Below, in pieces: positions 12,767 to 24,516 of a stretch of DNA of 64,000 bases. Source of the stretch: Aquatica leii (lineage: Eukaryota; Arthropoda; Insecta; Coleoptera; Lampyridae). Under the pieces are notes generated by a model. That model saw only the letters and a program-made list of their open reading frames with translations, had not been told where the DNA came from and did not search any database. Within the stretch, counting starts at the first letter, position 1, and each line of letters begins with the position of its first letter. Made by a program: the position numbers and the translations under genes. The DNA lies in contig CM069433.1 of assembly GCA_035610365.1 (NCBI GenBank), positions 175,910,882-175,974,881 of the forward strand, in the 5' to 3' direction.

Positions 12767-14035
12767 ATATTAACAAGAAACAAACTTTGATTGTCAAAAA
12801 TCCGGTCGCTTATAATCTTAAATGATATAACAATAGCTCAATAAGAAACACGTCTTATAAAAACAGTACCATTAATTGATAAATTTAACAAGGTTCATTT
12901 GCAAATCAAAACATTGGATTATTTAAACATTGTTATTTCGATAGCAAAAGTAAAATCTATAATTTTAAACGCTCGTAAATCAGATAAATGTTAACAAATG
13001 CCTCGTTAGTAACAAATACTTCATTAACTCAGGTACAATTACCTACAATAAACCTTCCAACATTTAATTCTGCGTACAATCACTAACAAATGTTTCATGA
13101 TTCTTTTAAATTGTTAATTCAAGATAATGTCAAATTAAGCGAAATTCAAACATTTTATTACCTTGTTTAAAGAATGAAGCAGCGCAAAGTATTCAAAACA
13201 TTGAAATTGCAGATTCAAATTATGAGGTTGCGTAGAATTTACTACGGAAACGTTTTGAAATAAGAAATTAATCATAAATAGTTATATTAGGGCAATAGTT
13301 GAATTTCCGCGAATAGTAAAAGAAACTAATTCAAATTTACAACAATTATTTGATACGGTTACAAAAAATATTCGATGTTTAAAAAATATTGGTCAGCTGA
13401 CGGAACACTAGGATTCCATACTTATTTATATCATGGTTTCTAAATTTGATTTATACACTAGAAAAGAATGGGAAGCAATTGAGGTATTACAAATGTTGCT
13501 ACTATGAACGAATTAAATAAGTTTTTAAAAACTAAATATCAGATTTTAGAAAAAATTAAAATTACTAAACTACCATCTACAATTGTGAAGAATTTCTAAA
13601 ATTTATAATCAAATTAAAGAAGTAAAAACCAGTCAATTATGTATTTTGTTTACGTCCAAATCATTTAATCCAAGGTTGCAGATCAGATGTAAATTAAATA
13701 TAACAAAACAACCCCGTTAAATAACACAAATTAGCAGTAGCGAGCCAACTACGAGCAGGATTCATGAGACGAGTGTAATTAATAATAATTCAGAAAACAA
13801 TACGGCGTATAGTACATACTTCTCTCAATTTTGTTATCGACGGTCCGTGTAAACATAAAGAATAATCAAGGTCAATTTTACAAATGTTGAGCATCATTAG
13901 ATTTGGGTGCGCAATCTAACTTCATAAAAAAATGTGTGAACAATTAAATTTAAAAAAATCAAAGCTAAACGTATCTATTACAGGAAAAAATCAATCAAAT
14001 TTTAAAGTATCTTGTTACAATATTTATTATGATCT

Positions 14036-15720
14036 AATGGGGAAGGTGGAGAAAAAGAAAGAATGAAGAATAATATTACTTAAACGTAATTACCGAGATG
14101 TTGTCGCTTACCTTTCGGCTAGCCTCGCCGCAGATGGTCGTCGGGTAAAAGAAATCGTAAGACACTAAATTTCTTTCGGTAAGCTGAATGCCCAAGTGCG
14201 CCACCTCTTCTCGAAATTTTGTATCGCAGAAATTATAGTCTAGGTAGGAGAAAAGGAGAGCCTAGACCCGAGGTCCCCCAAAAGAAACATATTTTGTATT
14301 AACAATAACCATTTATTGCAATTATTGATTCACAGCCCCCTTCCGGAACGGAAGAAAAAAAAACCCTCGACGGTTACGCCACTGGTAAAATCCCTATTAA
14401 TTATTTATATAACCCCCAACAAGAAAATAGTAACCACATATATATAAATTACATATAAATAAAACAGGTCCCAAAAATAGATTCTGGGAGCAACAGAAGC
14501 TAACAAGATTTTATAAATAAATATCACCGCGGCTACTGTAGCTAGTAGCAATACGTAATCGCGTTACCGTAAACAATACCGCCCGGGGATCTTGATCAAG
14601 CTCCGCAAGACCGGTAAACAGTGTAACAAATAATTAGTTTCCGAGAGACGGCATAGCTCCCAAATTTCTACCCTTGATGAATTTATACAATACTTTATGC
14701 GACGCAAATTATGAATGGGAAGTTACTATAAAAAATTATAATGACTCAACCATTACAAGATAAGGCGTTAAATAATTACGATCAAAATGTTTTACAGGAA
14801 AAAAATTACGTTAGATATTACTAAACTTAAATCGACAAGCTATAAATACGCAATTAGAATTACTCTGATAAGATAAAGTTATAAAAGTACATCACAATTA
14901 AGACCGGTAATTAACGTAATCGGTTAAAGACAAAATTAAACTAGACATTACGTCTCACTCTTGTGTCCGTTTACACATAAATTGCATGATTCTTACTCCG
15001 AGAAATTTACAATACTTTTCGTCGACAAGAAAGCGATTCCCGAGTTCACTACGCACGTACCGCGTATGGCGATAACAGAAAGCTATAGCGTCTGGCCGAA
15101 ATGAGGTTGACAGCGAGCGAGTCTCCCGCGACTCGAAGATAAAAATTTCATAAATACTTCGCTTGCACAGCGCCAACGATCCTCTGAGATCCTTATACCT
15201 GTTGTTTCCCTTATTTTGTCTACGATTCGCAATGTTTTAGTGTGTCCACCATTTCCACCGGATTCATACTACAGATGTAAGAACAACGAAGACGTAATTA
15301 AGGACGACGGACGAAGAAATCAGCATCAAGAATCAAGAATCAAGAATCCAGAATCAAAAGAGCTAAAAATTGTGAGCATTAGTTGATACGCTTCCATTTC
15401 TAAGCCACGTGTGAAATACTAACCCACTTTATGCGTTTGGCCGCCCAAATACATCGTGCTGATCTAATTCGCACCAGACGTTTAGTCGGATTTACTTTCA
15501 AAATGCTAAAATAAAGCGTCGTTGTAGTAGATGTTACAAGATGAAAAAGAAATTCCATTTATCTCACCTCTCCGACGTTCCCCTGTTGTTAATCGACCAA
15601 ATGACAGCATAAAAATGAAATTTGTAGATGGCAAACAACCTTCGAGCGCCCTCACAAGCGTGACTTAGAAACACGACTTGAGGTCGAATGTATTACCGTA
15701 AGTTGCCTAACTCTCAGGCG
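14036..15720. other. unassigned interior of the BEL/Pao region
   Basis: The BEL/Pao reverse transcriptase and RNase H would be expected here, but no such motif is readable in any frame. The DNA at 14080-14350 and 15000-15170 is less AT-rich than its surroundings. Near 15325 there is a short CAAGAAT tandem run. It may be a replacement insertion of unknown type. Confidence 0.4.
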
Positions 15721-15725
15721 GATTT

Positions 15726-16890
15726 TTGCTCGAAGTTGAAATTTACACGTTACAATCTCATATGGTTAACGTAAACATTTATGCACATCACGGAGGTTAT
15801 ACGGCATCCATTGATTGTCTTGTTTTAAAGAAATATTACAGAACGTTAATTAAAAACGAACACGAGAAATTGCTGCATAAGGTACTCAGGCAACTTTATC
15901 TTTTATTCGTGAGAGATTTTGGTTAACTTCAAGAACAAATGCGATAAAAAAATCCTGCGGCAATACATAAAATGTTTCCGGGCAGATCTCATCATTTATG
16001 AATTGCGGAGTAGATTACGCTGGTCTATTTCTTATAACGGATCGAAAGGGTAGCGGCGCAAAGCTAATAAAAACGTATGTATATTTATTCGTATGCTTTT
16101 CTACGAAGGTAATACACTTAGAGCTTGTCAGTGACCTAACCACTGAATGTTTTATTGCTTTATTAAGACGTTTTGTCTCGCGTCGAGGAAAACCACTTAA
16201 CATTTTTTCCGACAACGGGTGTAATTATGTAGGAGCAAACGCTGAAAATTTATGAAATGTTAGTGTTAGATATAAACAAAATTTCACTAACTCACTAAGT
16301 AATAAGAACATCACATGGCATTTTATTTCTCCCAAAGAACCACATTGGAGCGGTCTTTGGGAAGTAGGTATTAAATCAATGAAAAATCATTTAAAACAAA
16401 TTTTAGGTAACGCTCATTTAACCTTTGAAGAATTCTACACAATGTTGACACATTAGAATCTATCCTCAGCTCTCGATTTTTATCCCCGTTATGCAATGAT
16501 TCAAATGACAGTAATCTTTTAACTCCAACACATTTTTTTATCGGAAGATCTTTAGTAGCGGTACCAGATCCAAATTTGATGGACATTCCGGAAACGCGAT
16601 TATCAAAATCTTAACACGTTCAGTAGTTAACGGAACATGTTTGGAACCGTTGGAGTAAAGAATATTTATGTACTCTCCAAACCAGAAATAAATGGAAGCA
16701 ACATGGTGATTCTACAGTAATCGAAGGTGCTATGGTTTTAGTAGAAGAAGATAATTTGCCGTCACTCAAATGGCAATTAAGACTAATAATCGAGATGCAT
16801 CCTGGTAAAGATGGTGTTGCTAGCTTGGTGACTATTAAACTATCGACAACGACAGTGAAACGAAAATATCGATAGCTTGTAATCTTAAAT
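15726..16890 (+). pseudogene. BEL/Pao integrase and C-terminal domain, decayed
   Basis: Open pieces at 15726-15926 and 15998-16255 and later frames give a BEL/Pao integrase. There is an HEKLLH zinc-binding block, CGVDYAG with the first catalytic Asp, VIHLELVSDLTTE, FSDNGCNYVGAN with the second Asp, then [13 protein letters not shown] with the Glu near 16340. The C-terminal DUF5641-like part follows (MVLVEEDNLPSLKWQL and HPGKDGV, around 16733-16820) and fades out by 16890. The D, D and E positions are still visible, but several stops and frameshifts and a missing block between the zinc site and CGVDYAG prevent function. It would have inserted retrotransposon DNA into chromosomes. Confidence 0.88.
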
Positions 16891-17003
16891 TTTTATTGTT
16901 TATTTTATTGTTACAAAATTACAGTAGACAATCAGATCTACCGCACAATGTAATAAAACTTAAACATTCTATTTGTTAACATTTTAACCTCCCAAAAAAT
17001 TAG

Positions 17004-19310
17004 GGGAGAACGGTACACAGTGAAACAAATTTCAGTTTTATATTTGTGAATTATATTTGTTTGCTTATATCACTAGAAATGAATGTTCTATACGTTAAAG
17101 AGCAATTTTGACACATATTATAGAAAAATAAAAGTATTTATCTTAATAAATGAAAAGAAAAAAATTAATTAAAAAATATTGACACTTGTCTCATTGTGTA
17201 CCATTCCTAGTACGCAATGAAACATTATGTGGTACACACTAAAACAACAATGTTGTACTTCAAACGTAAAATTTTATTCGTTTATTACAACTACTATTTA
17301 GCAGATAGTAAGTCCTAATCCAAAATTAATCGGAAACCGTAAAATAATTGGCCATGCCTTTGTTCTTTTTATATATGTAGGAGGTTTCGAAAGCACTGCT
17401 GTTATTTTTCTGTACCAATCAAAGATACGTCTGGTAAATCAGAGAAGACAAAAGCTGGCTTGGATTTTTTTGGACTGTCGTAGAAATGACACTCATCATT
17501 TTTCTCAACATCAGCGAGAACTTTGGCAATATAATGAATGACCTACATAAACTCAACAATAATAAAATTTTCTACCCAAGATTTTTTGCCGGCATAATCT
17601 TTCAAGTCGTCATAATAATCTACATAATCTAAGCTACCTGAACTCTGCGTATTCAACTTCTTTATATGTGTCAGTGTCATTCTGCTTAGTCTTCTGTGGT
17701 TGTTTCATTCTTTTTTTGTATTTTATTTTCATCTTGAAGTTCTTTAATGTTTGTTTTGTATCTCTTTCGACTATTAATTTTTTCTTTTTCTGTAAGAATT
17801 TATTTTTATAGCGTTGCTGTGATTGTGGTACTTTTTCCTTTTTTCTGGTTTTCCATTTTTTAAAACTATTAAAGGCTAATAAGTTTCTTTTGTAAAGGGC
17901 CTTCAGGTTCTAACATGGAATGCTTGATTTTCGGACTGTCACTTGTTGCTAAGCTATATTATGGAAGGTCCTCGAAAGCTATGATTTATTTCTAATATCT
18001 CGCAAACTAATATTTTTCATTGCGCTGGTAACTTCTTTGTGTATCAATTTTATATTAGTCATTGCCGAAATCTGCTTCTGAAGATATTGACTTATCGAAA
18101 GGGCAAATTCCACTTTTTTTAAATCCTGATTTTATATTTGACAGAGTTAATGTTTTCATGTGTGCTTTACCAACGCGTTCAGTAAAGTTATAAATTGTTA
18201 ATGGTTTATTTAGTTTTTTCATAAACTATGATTGACATGCAGCATTAAACACTATGATTTGAATGGTCTAAACACAGCTACAACTAAAAGTTGCAACTTC
18301 TAGGTGCAATGTGGTGGCAGAGTAAGAATACCTGCAACGTTAATTTTTTTTACAACGCTGATAAAAATGTGACTTTCATGGTTAACAAAAATCAGCAAGG
18401 TAGCCTATCCTTGCTAGTCTGAGAGTACAAAATGAAATGATCTATAACCTGCAAAAATAATTTTGTGTTCATCCATCTACTTGGATTTACCAAACCTAGA
18501 GTTTATGGAGAAGCTCTAGTAATCATATGTTACTTAAAATATTTTTGTAGGAAAATTATAATAGGGGGAAGGTAGCTTTCTAAGGCAAATATAATGGCGC
18601 AGGTGGTAACTCTCTGATCCCTTTTGGCATTGGTACTGACATTTATTTGTTTTACGCTTTTTTCCACAACTATCTTTGTAGGTGCATGTACTGTAGCCAA
18701 GTTCTAGAAAACGTTCCACTAAGATTCTTGTATTCTCAAAAAAAAATTATTATTTTGGATAACGCATTCAAAAACTGACTACAAGAGGTGACATTCCGTA
18801 TGCCATTTCACTACAAGTTGTTAAATAATCAGATAAAGATTGTTCTTCATCTACATCAAAATTTCTGTTAATGGTATAATTAGGTTCCATATAAATTTCT
18901 TCATCAAACAAGTTTTTTTTCGGACATAACAAAACAATGTAGAATATTTAACTCCATAACCTTCTGCAGCAACATGCAATGTGAGATTTGCTTCATAACC
19001 AAAACCACAATCTACACCTCGCAGAATAAAAAATACAGTGAAACATGTTTCACTATGTACTTCTGACTTTGTTCCACTTTTCCATTTTTGTTTACATTTT
19101 GCTTTGAAAACTAAATCTTTTAGATCTGTAGCGTTGAATAGAAGTCTAAATACAAATTTGGAAAAAAACTCTACGTGGGTCATTGTCGTTTACAACGGTA
19201 CGGTAACCTTTTTTATTATCATACCAACATAAGTACAATTAAAAAAACACTAAATTTAAAATGATATTTAAAATGTTTCACTATGTACTATCCTTTCCTA
19301 TACCAAATCA
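17004..19310 (-). mobile_element. pogo/Tigger-type DNA transposon remnant, approximate ends
   Basis: A minus-strand pogo-like transposase relic lies between inverted words. GTACACAGTGAAACA near 17022 and TGTTTCACTATGTACT near 19274 are inverted copies with one or two mismatches. Related words recur internally (TTGTGTACCATTCC near 17196, ATGTTTCACTATGTACTTC near 19043). The exact terminal bases and a TA target duplication cannot be fixed. Confidence 0.55.
17440..19183 (-). pseudogene. pogo/Tigger-like (DDE_1, Jerky-type) transposase, dead
   Basis: The minus strand from 19183 downward reads an N-terminal DNA-binding-like segment (LHVAAEGYGVKYSTLF), then SLSDYLTTCSEMAYGMSP near 18800, and the DDE_1 domain in several frames. 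In that domain, FVNHESH near 18370, LTLPPH near 18310 and VFRPFKS are visible. The family normally has a catalytic Asp directly before NHESH; here that codon reads Val, so a catalytic residue appears lost. The C-terminal part continues to about 17440. There are many stops. The enzyme would have cut and pasted its own element at TA sites. The family is clear from the NHESH and LPPH blocks; the extent of the N-terminus is uncertain. Confidence 0.75.
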
Positions 19311-21152
19311 AAACAAAAAATTAAACAAACATTTGATCACACAGCTAACTTATAGCTGTATTTTTGTCAAACAATTTTTTGTTTCGGTTAATATCTAAAA
19401 CGGATATTTATAAAACGGCAATAGAATTTCTAAATAGACTTTTTAAGAAATTAATAGTGATGATTTTTTAACACTAGAGTACCACAGCGGTTATTTTGAC
19501 CGTTTTACAACTTTGTTTCTTAACCCTCTGGTGGACACGCCGGCGGCAGAATGCCGCATTTCTAATGTTTTTGTTCTTTGCATTGCAATTAGGTTCTTGT
19601 TTCTTTAGCGTTTCTGTATAAAGTAAGCATAAAATTTAAGTGTAAGAGATGTGTACGTTTGCTTGCGAGTGTGTAAGTAAATTTTAATGAAAGTAAAATT
19701 GGATTAGAGTGGTAAGCGATTGAACTAGATAGACACACTAGTGATTAAAACGCTCTTCTATATACAGTGCAAAATTTTGTTTAGCAAATTCATTATTGTC
19801 AGGTGGTAAATGGTAAACACTTTGAGCATCTTACAAAATATGATTCCAAACAATCATAACAATCATCGCAATGAGTTCTTTTCAGAACCACCAAATGTTT
19901 TCAAAAAAAAATTCGTTATTTCATTAATTATTGTTCTTCATCCAATATATTTTAAAACGATAGTGTTTATTTTTCAAACTTGATTTAGGTATATTATGCT
20001 TCTTACAAATTTTGCTTAGAAAAGAGAGAAAAATTGAAATATCAAATAACATAAAGCGATCCATTAAAAAAAATGCAAATTTTGTGTGCTCCAATAACCG
20101 ACCGTTTTCAGACTTACCACCGACCTTGTATAGTTGAAATCCTCAGCAGATTAAAAAAAACACCTCTTCCAAAAACTTAACAAAAAATTGCATGATTCGC
20201 TTGTTTGAATTCAGCACGAAATCGATACTGGTAAACCTGATGCACGAGTCAAATATTTGAACTGTATTATGCAGCTGCGTTCACTTCATTATTTTCTGAC
20301 ATATATGCTTTTTAAAGACGTTTTTTTTTTGTGTCAACTTTGATGCATTGTTGAGTGTAAATTTGGTTTCACAATAAAACGCCCAATTAATTTGTAAGGA
20401 GCGTTTTAGTTTTATTTGTTAAGTATTTTAAATATACATCATTAGGCTTACTGCAACACACAACATAAAAAAATTATTTCTGAATAATTTTGCCACTAAA
20501 AAATAAGCTGCCTGGGTCAACGTGAAACGCATTCTACTTTTTAAAACAAAATTAGATGGTTTTAAAGCATGCTCTAGACGTTTCTCATAACATAACACTG
20601 GAATTGGCATAAAAAAACAACGATTAAAATGATTAAACTTTTCAACAATTTTAACAAAGAGTTATTTGACACCTGGGTACCTGTTCCCCGGTTTTTACTT
20701 TTTTACGTTTTTTATAGTGGTTCCTTTTCGATTTTTGAGCAAATGCTGTACACTAGAAAAAATAAATGTATGTAATTTAATAAAACTGTAAAAATAACAA
20801 AAATTTTGTACTTTTATGATGAAGACATCGTAATACGTAACGTCCACAATTAAATTACTGTTAAACGTTAAACTAAAAACTTTTTTGTTGTAATTACCAA
20901 ATAAATATCAAAGCAAAAACTTTGCTATTATACAGGGCTATTTACGTTATACGGCACGAAATGTAGCCAAAATACGTGACTTTCAAATAATTTTATTTTT
21001 TTAAATTATTTTTACATTGTACAAAGCGTCAAAAAACCCAAAATCCCTGAAAGCACCAAAGTTTTTTTTTTTACATTAATAGTTCCTGTATATTATTGTA
21101 TTTTTCGATTTTCCGATCATAATAAGTCTGGGCTTTAATAAGGTTTATAACG
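19311..21152. other. AT-rich region with two orphan piggyBac-like ends
   Basis: No coding motif was recognised. TTAACACTAGAGTACC starts at 19468 and TTAACCCTCTGGTGGACACG at 19520. Both look like left ends of piggyBac-type elements or their MITEs (TTAA followed by CACTAG or CCCTCT). No matching right ends are visible downstream, so they are either truncated ends or chance matches. The remainder is plain AT-rich DNA. Confidence 0.4.
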
Positions 21153-21160
21153 TTTAAACG

Positions 21161-22118
21161 CAGTGGCGGCTGGTGGTCAATCATACCAGAGGGTCATTTT
21201 GAAATATTCAAAAAAACGCAATTATCACTAAAAGTAAATAAAAAACGTTTTTGCATTAAAGCTATTTATATTTAAGATCTATTATTCGTCCATCTTTAGA
21301 ATCAGCAAAATGATCGATAACAAGTTCATTAAAATTTACAATGTTTTCAATTAAAAATTTTTCCATGTTTCTTTACATACACAAATCTATTCTGATAAAT
21401 CGTACATAGATTCTTTAAAATTACGGTGTACTTCTTTATTTTTATGTTTACTTGTTTATCGAATTTGAAGTAAAGGCCGAGGACAACCATTGGTTTTAAA
21501 TTCTAAACGTCTTTCTAAATTTAAACTATTATTAGCGATTAATGTTTTTATCAAACAAAAACGGTAATATGTACTTAAACCGTTCTTAAACATAATAAAT
21601 TTTCTTTTAACTTGTGAAAGTCATTGACATTGGTTACAAACGAATGTTATCAAACAACTAAAAAATCGAGTGCAAAGTTTGTCGTATGAGATAAAAAATG
21701 TGCATTACAGCATTTTTGTTTTACAAACACGTATTGCAGAGATAATAATAAATGACGTAAGCATTGCATTGAGTACGCGAAATGGGAGTCGGCTGACAAC
21801 CGCAGAAACCATTTAGTTGTCTTTTTCTAATTCGCATAAGATTGTATTATGCGTGTTGCACTCTTGACTACAATAAGTATCATTTACGATTCGGTTGCAT
21901 TATATAATCCAATATAATACACAGGGACTATAAAACACAACAGCCTCGGGTAAATTCGTAAGTTTTCGCATCTGTTGCGCTTACAATGAAAATTGAAATT
22001 CAAACGCTGATAATTTGATTTAAACGCGGGTTCTTGTAATTTTAAAGTAAATAAAATAATTTTCTAATTTATTTTGGAGGGTCATTGTCCGAATGACCTA
22101 ATAGAGAAGCCGCCACTG
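21161..22118 (+). mobile_element. hAT-like non-autonomous element, copy A (958 bp)
   Basis: The left end reads CAGTGGCGGCTGGTGGTCAA and the right end TAGAGAAGCCGCCACTG, giving an 11-bp terminal inverted repeat CAGTGGCGGCT. The interior is related to copy B (29073-30220) over most of its length, for example GAATTTGAAGTAAAGGCCGA near 21461. It lacks a segment of roughly 190 bp present in B. No transposase remains. The TIR start (CAGTG) and 8-bp duplication of the composite point to hAT. Confidence 0.85.
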
Positions 22119-22136
22119 AATACAAACGTCCTCAAA

Positions 22137-22489
22137 GTTTTATGATAGGTGACGTTGTGTTAATTGGTAATGATATCTTGAAACGCTTAGATTGGCCGTT
22201 AGGGCGTATAATCGAAGTGCTTCCTGGTAGAGACAATGTAATTCGGTTAGTGCGTGTGCAAACTGATAAAGGTCAATTGCTAAGACCAATACAGCGAGTT
22301 TATCCCTTAGAATGTATGGAACCACCCAAGGAATCGACAGACGATGAAGCGGAAGAAATGGTTCATGATTCTGTGCAGCAGGAGAATACTGTTAGTGCGG
22401 CAGGTGTTGACGATAAAGTTTGTGATGTGCGCGTTAAAGCGTCGCGTGGTGGACGAGTAGTTAAGCTCCCACAGAGATATTTACACTGA
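22137..22489 (+). pseudogene. BEL/Pao polyprotein C-terminal (DUF5641) fragment
   Basis: An open frame with start at 22142 encodes 115 residues beginning IGDVVLIGNDILKRLDWPLG, followed by VLPGRDNVIRLVRVQT and LLRPIQRVYPLEC. This is the C-terminal DUF5641 domain that follows the integrase in BEL/Pao polyproteins. Everything upstream has been cut off, with hAT-like copy A ending only 18 bp before the frame. The frame itself is intact to its stop at 22489, suggesting a fairly young insertion. A purine-rich tract and LTR start follow at 22642-22653. It is a different, better-preserved BEL/Pao copy than the one at 11128-16890. No independent function is expected. Confidence 0.88.
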
Positions 22490-22641
22490 TTTGTTGTATT
22501 GTTTGATAATGCTTGTTATTGGTTAGTTATGTATCTCTTTTAATGTGTTTGATAGTTTGACATTTACTGTCAGTTTACAGTTTGGTTTTTGGATATAGCG
22601 TTTAATTTTAGTGAGACGCTTAATTGATGTTTTCACGTCTC

Positions 22642-22917
22642 AGGTGGGAGAATGTTAAATGTTAACAGAAGTCACGATACGTAGCTGAAGAAGGCTAGGT
22701 GTGTTTAATGAAAACTTTGATGTTGCATGTACGTAGTTTTCATATCGTTTTATCAAGTTTTCGTTAATTAGAAAAAAACAAAGAGAACATTTTTAAAGTG
22801 TTTTTTTTGACTGTTTTTATAAAAATAATTTTGTAAAAAATCGTCGTTGAAATATGGCTTTGGTTGCTGTTTTAGTCAACGTTTCTATACATTAAAGGAA
22901 TCTTAAAACCGCACACA
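22642..22917 (+). repeat. polypurine tract and probable 3' LTR of the BEL/Pao fragment
   Basis: AGGTGGGAGAA (22642-22652) is a good polypurine tract, directly followed by TGTTAAATGTTAACAG at 22653 as the LTR start. The LTR end is uncertain; CCGCACACA near 22910-22917 is a candidate. There is no second LTR in the window to confirm it. Confidence 0.55.
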
Positions 22918-24501
22918 GTAATTTTATTTGTTTACGAAACACATATACTTTTTAAAATTAATTTTCTTAGAATTATGGTATTGTTCACACTAATTACAAT
23001 TCAATTTGTTGAGTGGGTGTTTGGGAAAGTGGCATGCTAAACAGCCCCTTCGTAATGGAAGTAGCCATTTTCTTTAATGTCATGGAGTCCTTATTAGAAT
23101 CATTGTCTAAAATATGTTATCAGATTATGATGTAGGAACAGAGTAGTTTTCATTACTTAAGATGACACCATACCACAGGTTGTACGTTGTAACAAAATAA
23201 AACACCAAAGCTTAAGCTGTTTAATGAGTAATGTTGCTAAAACAATTATGATCACTATTAGCCTACTATTAATAAAATTAAAACAAACAAAGTGTAACCA
23301 AATGCAACTACCATTGTAACGTTTACTCATTTAAATTGTTCAATATTAAATGCAATTTAAATATTAGTTACTATGATTTATCCATTGGACATGAACATAT
23401 CAAAGATGCATCAGTCATTGGGATGCAGATCGTTACTTTGATGACACTTCTTACAATAGATCTACAGTCATAAATAAGTTTATTTTATCACACTATAACT
23501 GTTAGCATCGAGGTAACTTGCAATTATATACATTGGTTCACTTCATACTATGGCATTCACTTGCGACCAGTAGAGCACTTAATCGACAAGATTCAACACA
23601 GAGAACAGTTTACTTTGGTTTGTATTATACTCGCAAGTTTAAATTGTGTTAATAAAAAATATACAAAATTATGCCATTTTGTGAATTCTGTTTGAATTGC
23701 GTTTAGCTCTTTAACCCCTTCAGATCTGAATTATTTTCTGTGGTTGGAAAAAATTAATTTTTTTTGAAAATGTATTGCAATTATCATAAATAACATATAT
23801 CTAATGCTGAAAAATTATAATTCTAAAATTCCAGGGAGTTTTCAGGATGTACATCCCAGGCAGCACACTGACGACATTGACAAGTCTTAATGACGTCTCT
23901 TACTTAATTATGAGTTATGACGTCAATAAGACGTAATGTGCTGCTTGGGAACATATATATGTACAATTAGGTATCAAGTAGTGAACAAAGTGAAAATAGT
24001 TTTGAGAACAATTATTGTCAATTATTGCACAAAAATCAAATAATTATCGATTTGTTCTACGAAAAACCTTAAAACAATTTCTGACTTTTATGAGACACAA
24101 ATGTACTTTACATTAGTAAAATGTATGGGTTTTGGCCGTTTACAACAAAACAAGTAACTTCTTTGTTTTTGTCGAAATCTGGTATATGGTCATAGGCATC
24201 CATTTCGATTTCCACAAGCGACCGTTTTTCATCCTGAAAACGCGACCGGTGTAAATATTTTTAGAAATGATGATAAGAAATCATACCTTTCTTCTGTTGT
24301 GTGACCTTTTCATTGACATACAAAAACTCTCTGCTACCCTCATTCTAAAATCTAAGAAGTCAAGTGTTTATTTAGACAGAATGTTTGCTCGTTTTGCATC
24401 TTTTTTATATTCAATCCAAGCATTTACTATCCCAAAATCAATAAAATGCATTATGACTCGCAACGTCCAGTTTTTCGATCTAATGAAATTACAATATAAA
24501 C
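22918..24501. other. AT-rich spacer with one small MITE
   Basis: No coding motif was seen; the 81-codon frame at 24267-24512 has no recognisable domain. A 95-bp palindromic MITE lies at 23855-23949. TTAACCCCTTCAGATC at 23711 resembles a piggyBac-type end without a partner. Confidence 0.4.
23855..23949. mobile_element. small palindromic MITE, about 95 bp
   Basis: The left end reads CCCAGGCAGCACA and the right end TGTGCTGCTTGGG, inverted with one mismatch. The interior is also nearly palindromic, with TGACG and CGTCA words repeated on both arms (23868-23936). A target duplication could not be fixed. The superfamily is unknown. Confidence 0.7.
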
Positions 24502-24516
24502 TTATAAGCTGATCAA

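Larger units (their letters stand above)
11732..12817. mobile_element. Penelope-like element, head-to-head fragment, 13-bp target duplication
   Basis: A 13-bp word, TTAAATGATATAA, flanks the insertion at 11719-11731 and 12818-12830. Inside, a minus-strand piece carries the GIY-YIG end of the element (11997-12230). A plus-strand piece carries the N-terminal part (12371-12766). Each is joined to a copy of the same roughly 100-bp segment (11732-11826 and 12255-12360) in opposite orientation. This inverted arrangement with a terminal repeat is known for Penelope-like elements. The single target duplication shows it arrived as one insertion in BEL/Pao gag. Confidence 0.82.
11622..14035 (+). pseudogene. 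BEL/Pao gag and protease, interrupted and decayed
   Basis: The start at 11622 opens a frame reading MDQQLSTLRIQRS that runs to the Penelope insertion at 11732. After the 13-bp target duplication (12818-12830) gag-like coding resumes in shifting frames: a QIKTLDYLN block near 12900, an LPTINLPTFNSAYN block near 13040 and a SDLILQEFK-type region that is barely readable. A protease signature, LDLGAQSNFI, appears near 13900-13930; the usual catalytic D-S/T-G has become D-L-G. The gag would supply the particle protein and the protease would process it. Many frameshifts and stops make both non-functional. Assignment to BEL/Pao is by resemblance of the gag and protease blocks and agreement with the integrase downstream. 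Confidence 0.68.
11128..16890 (+). mobile_element. BEL/Pao LTR retrotransposon, decayed, 3' LTR not found
   Basis: In order, the element shows a 177-bp 5' LTR (11128-11304, TG...CA), a tRNA-Tyr-type primer site, a repeated leader, a gag start at 11622, a retroviral-type protease near 13890 and a BEL/Pao integrase (15726-16890). A Penelope-like element is inserted in gag at 11732-12817. The reverse transcriptase and RNase H that should lie between protease and integrase are not recognisable in 14036-15720, so they are deleted or replaced. The 3' LTR is not seen; the pogo-like element that begins just after 17000 may mark the break. All frames carry multiple stops. Confidence 0.8.

Noticed and set aside
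18851..19232. The open frames on both strands at 18851-19232 as separate genes
   Set aside because: They overlap on opposite strands. The minus-strand one is explained as the N-terminal part of the pogo-like transposase; the plus-strand one has no motif.
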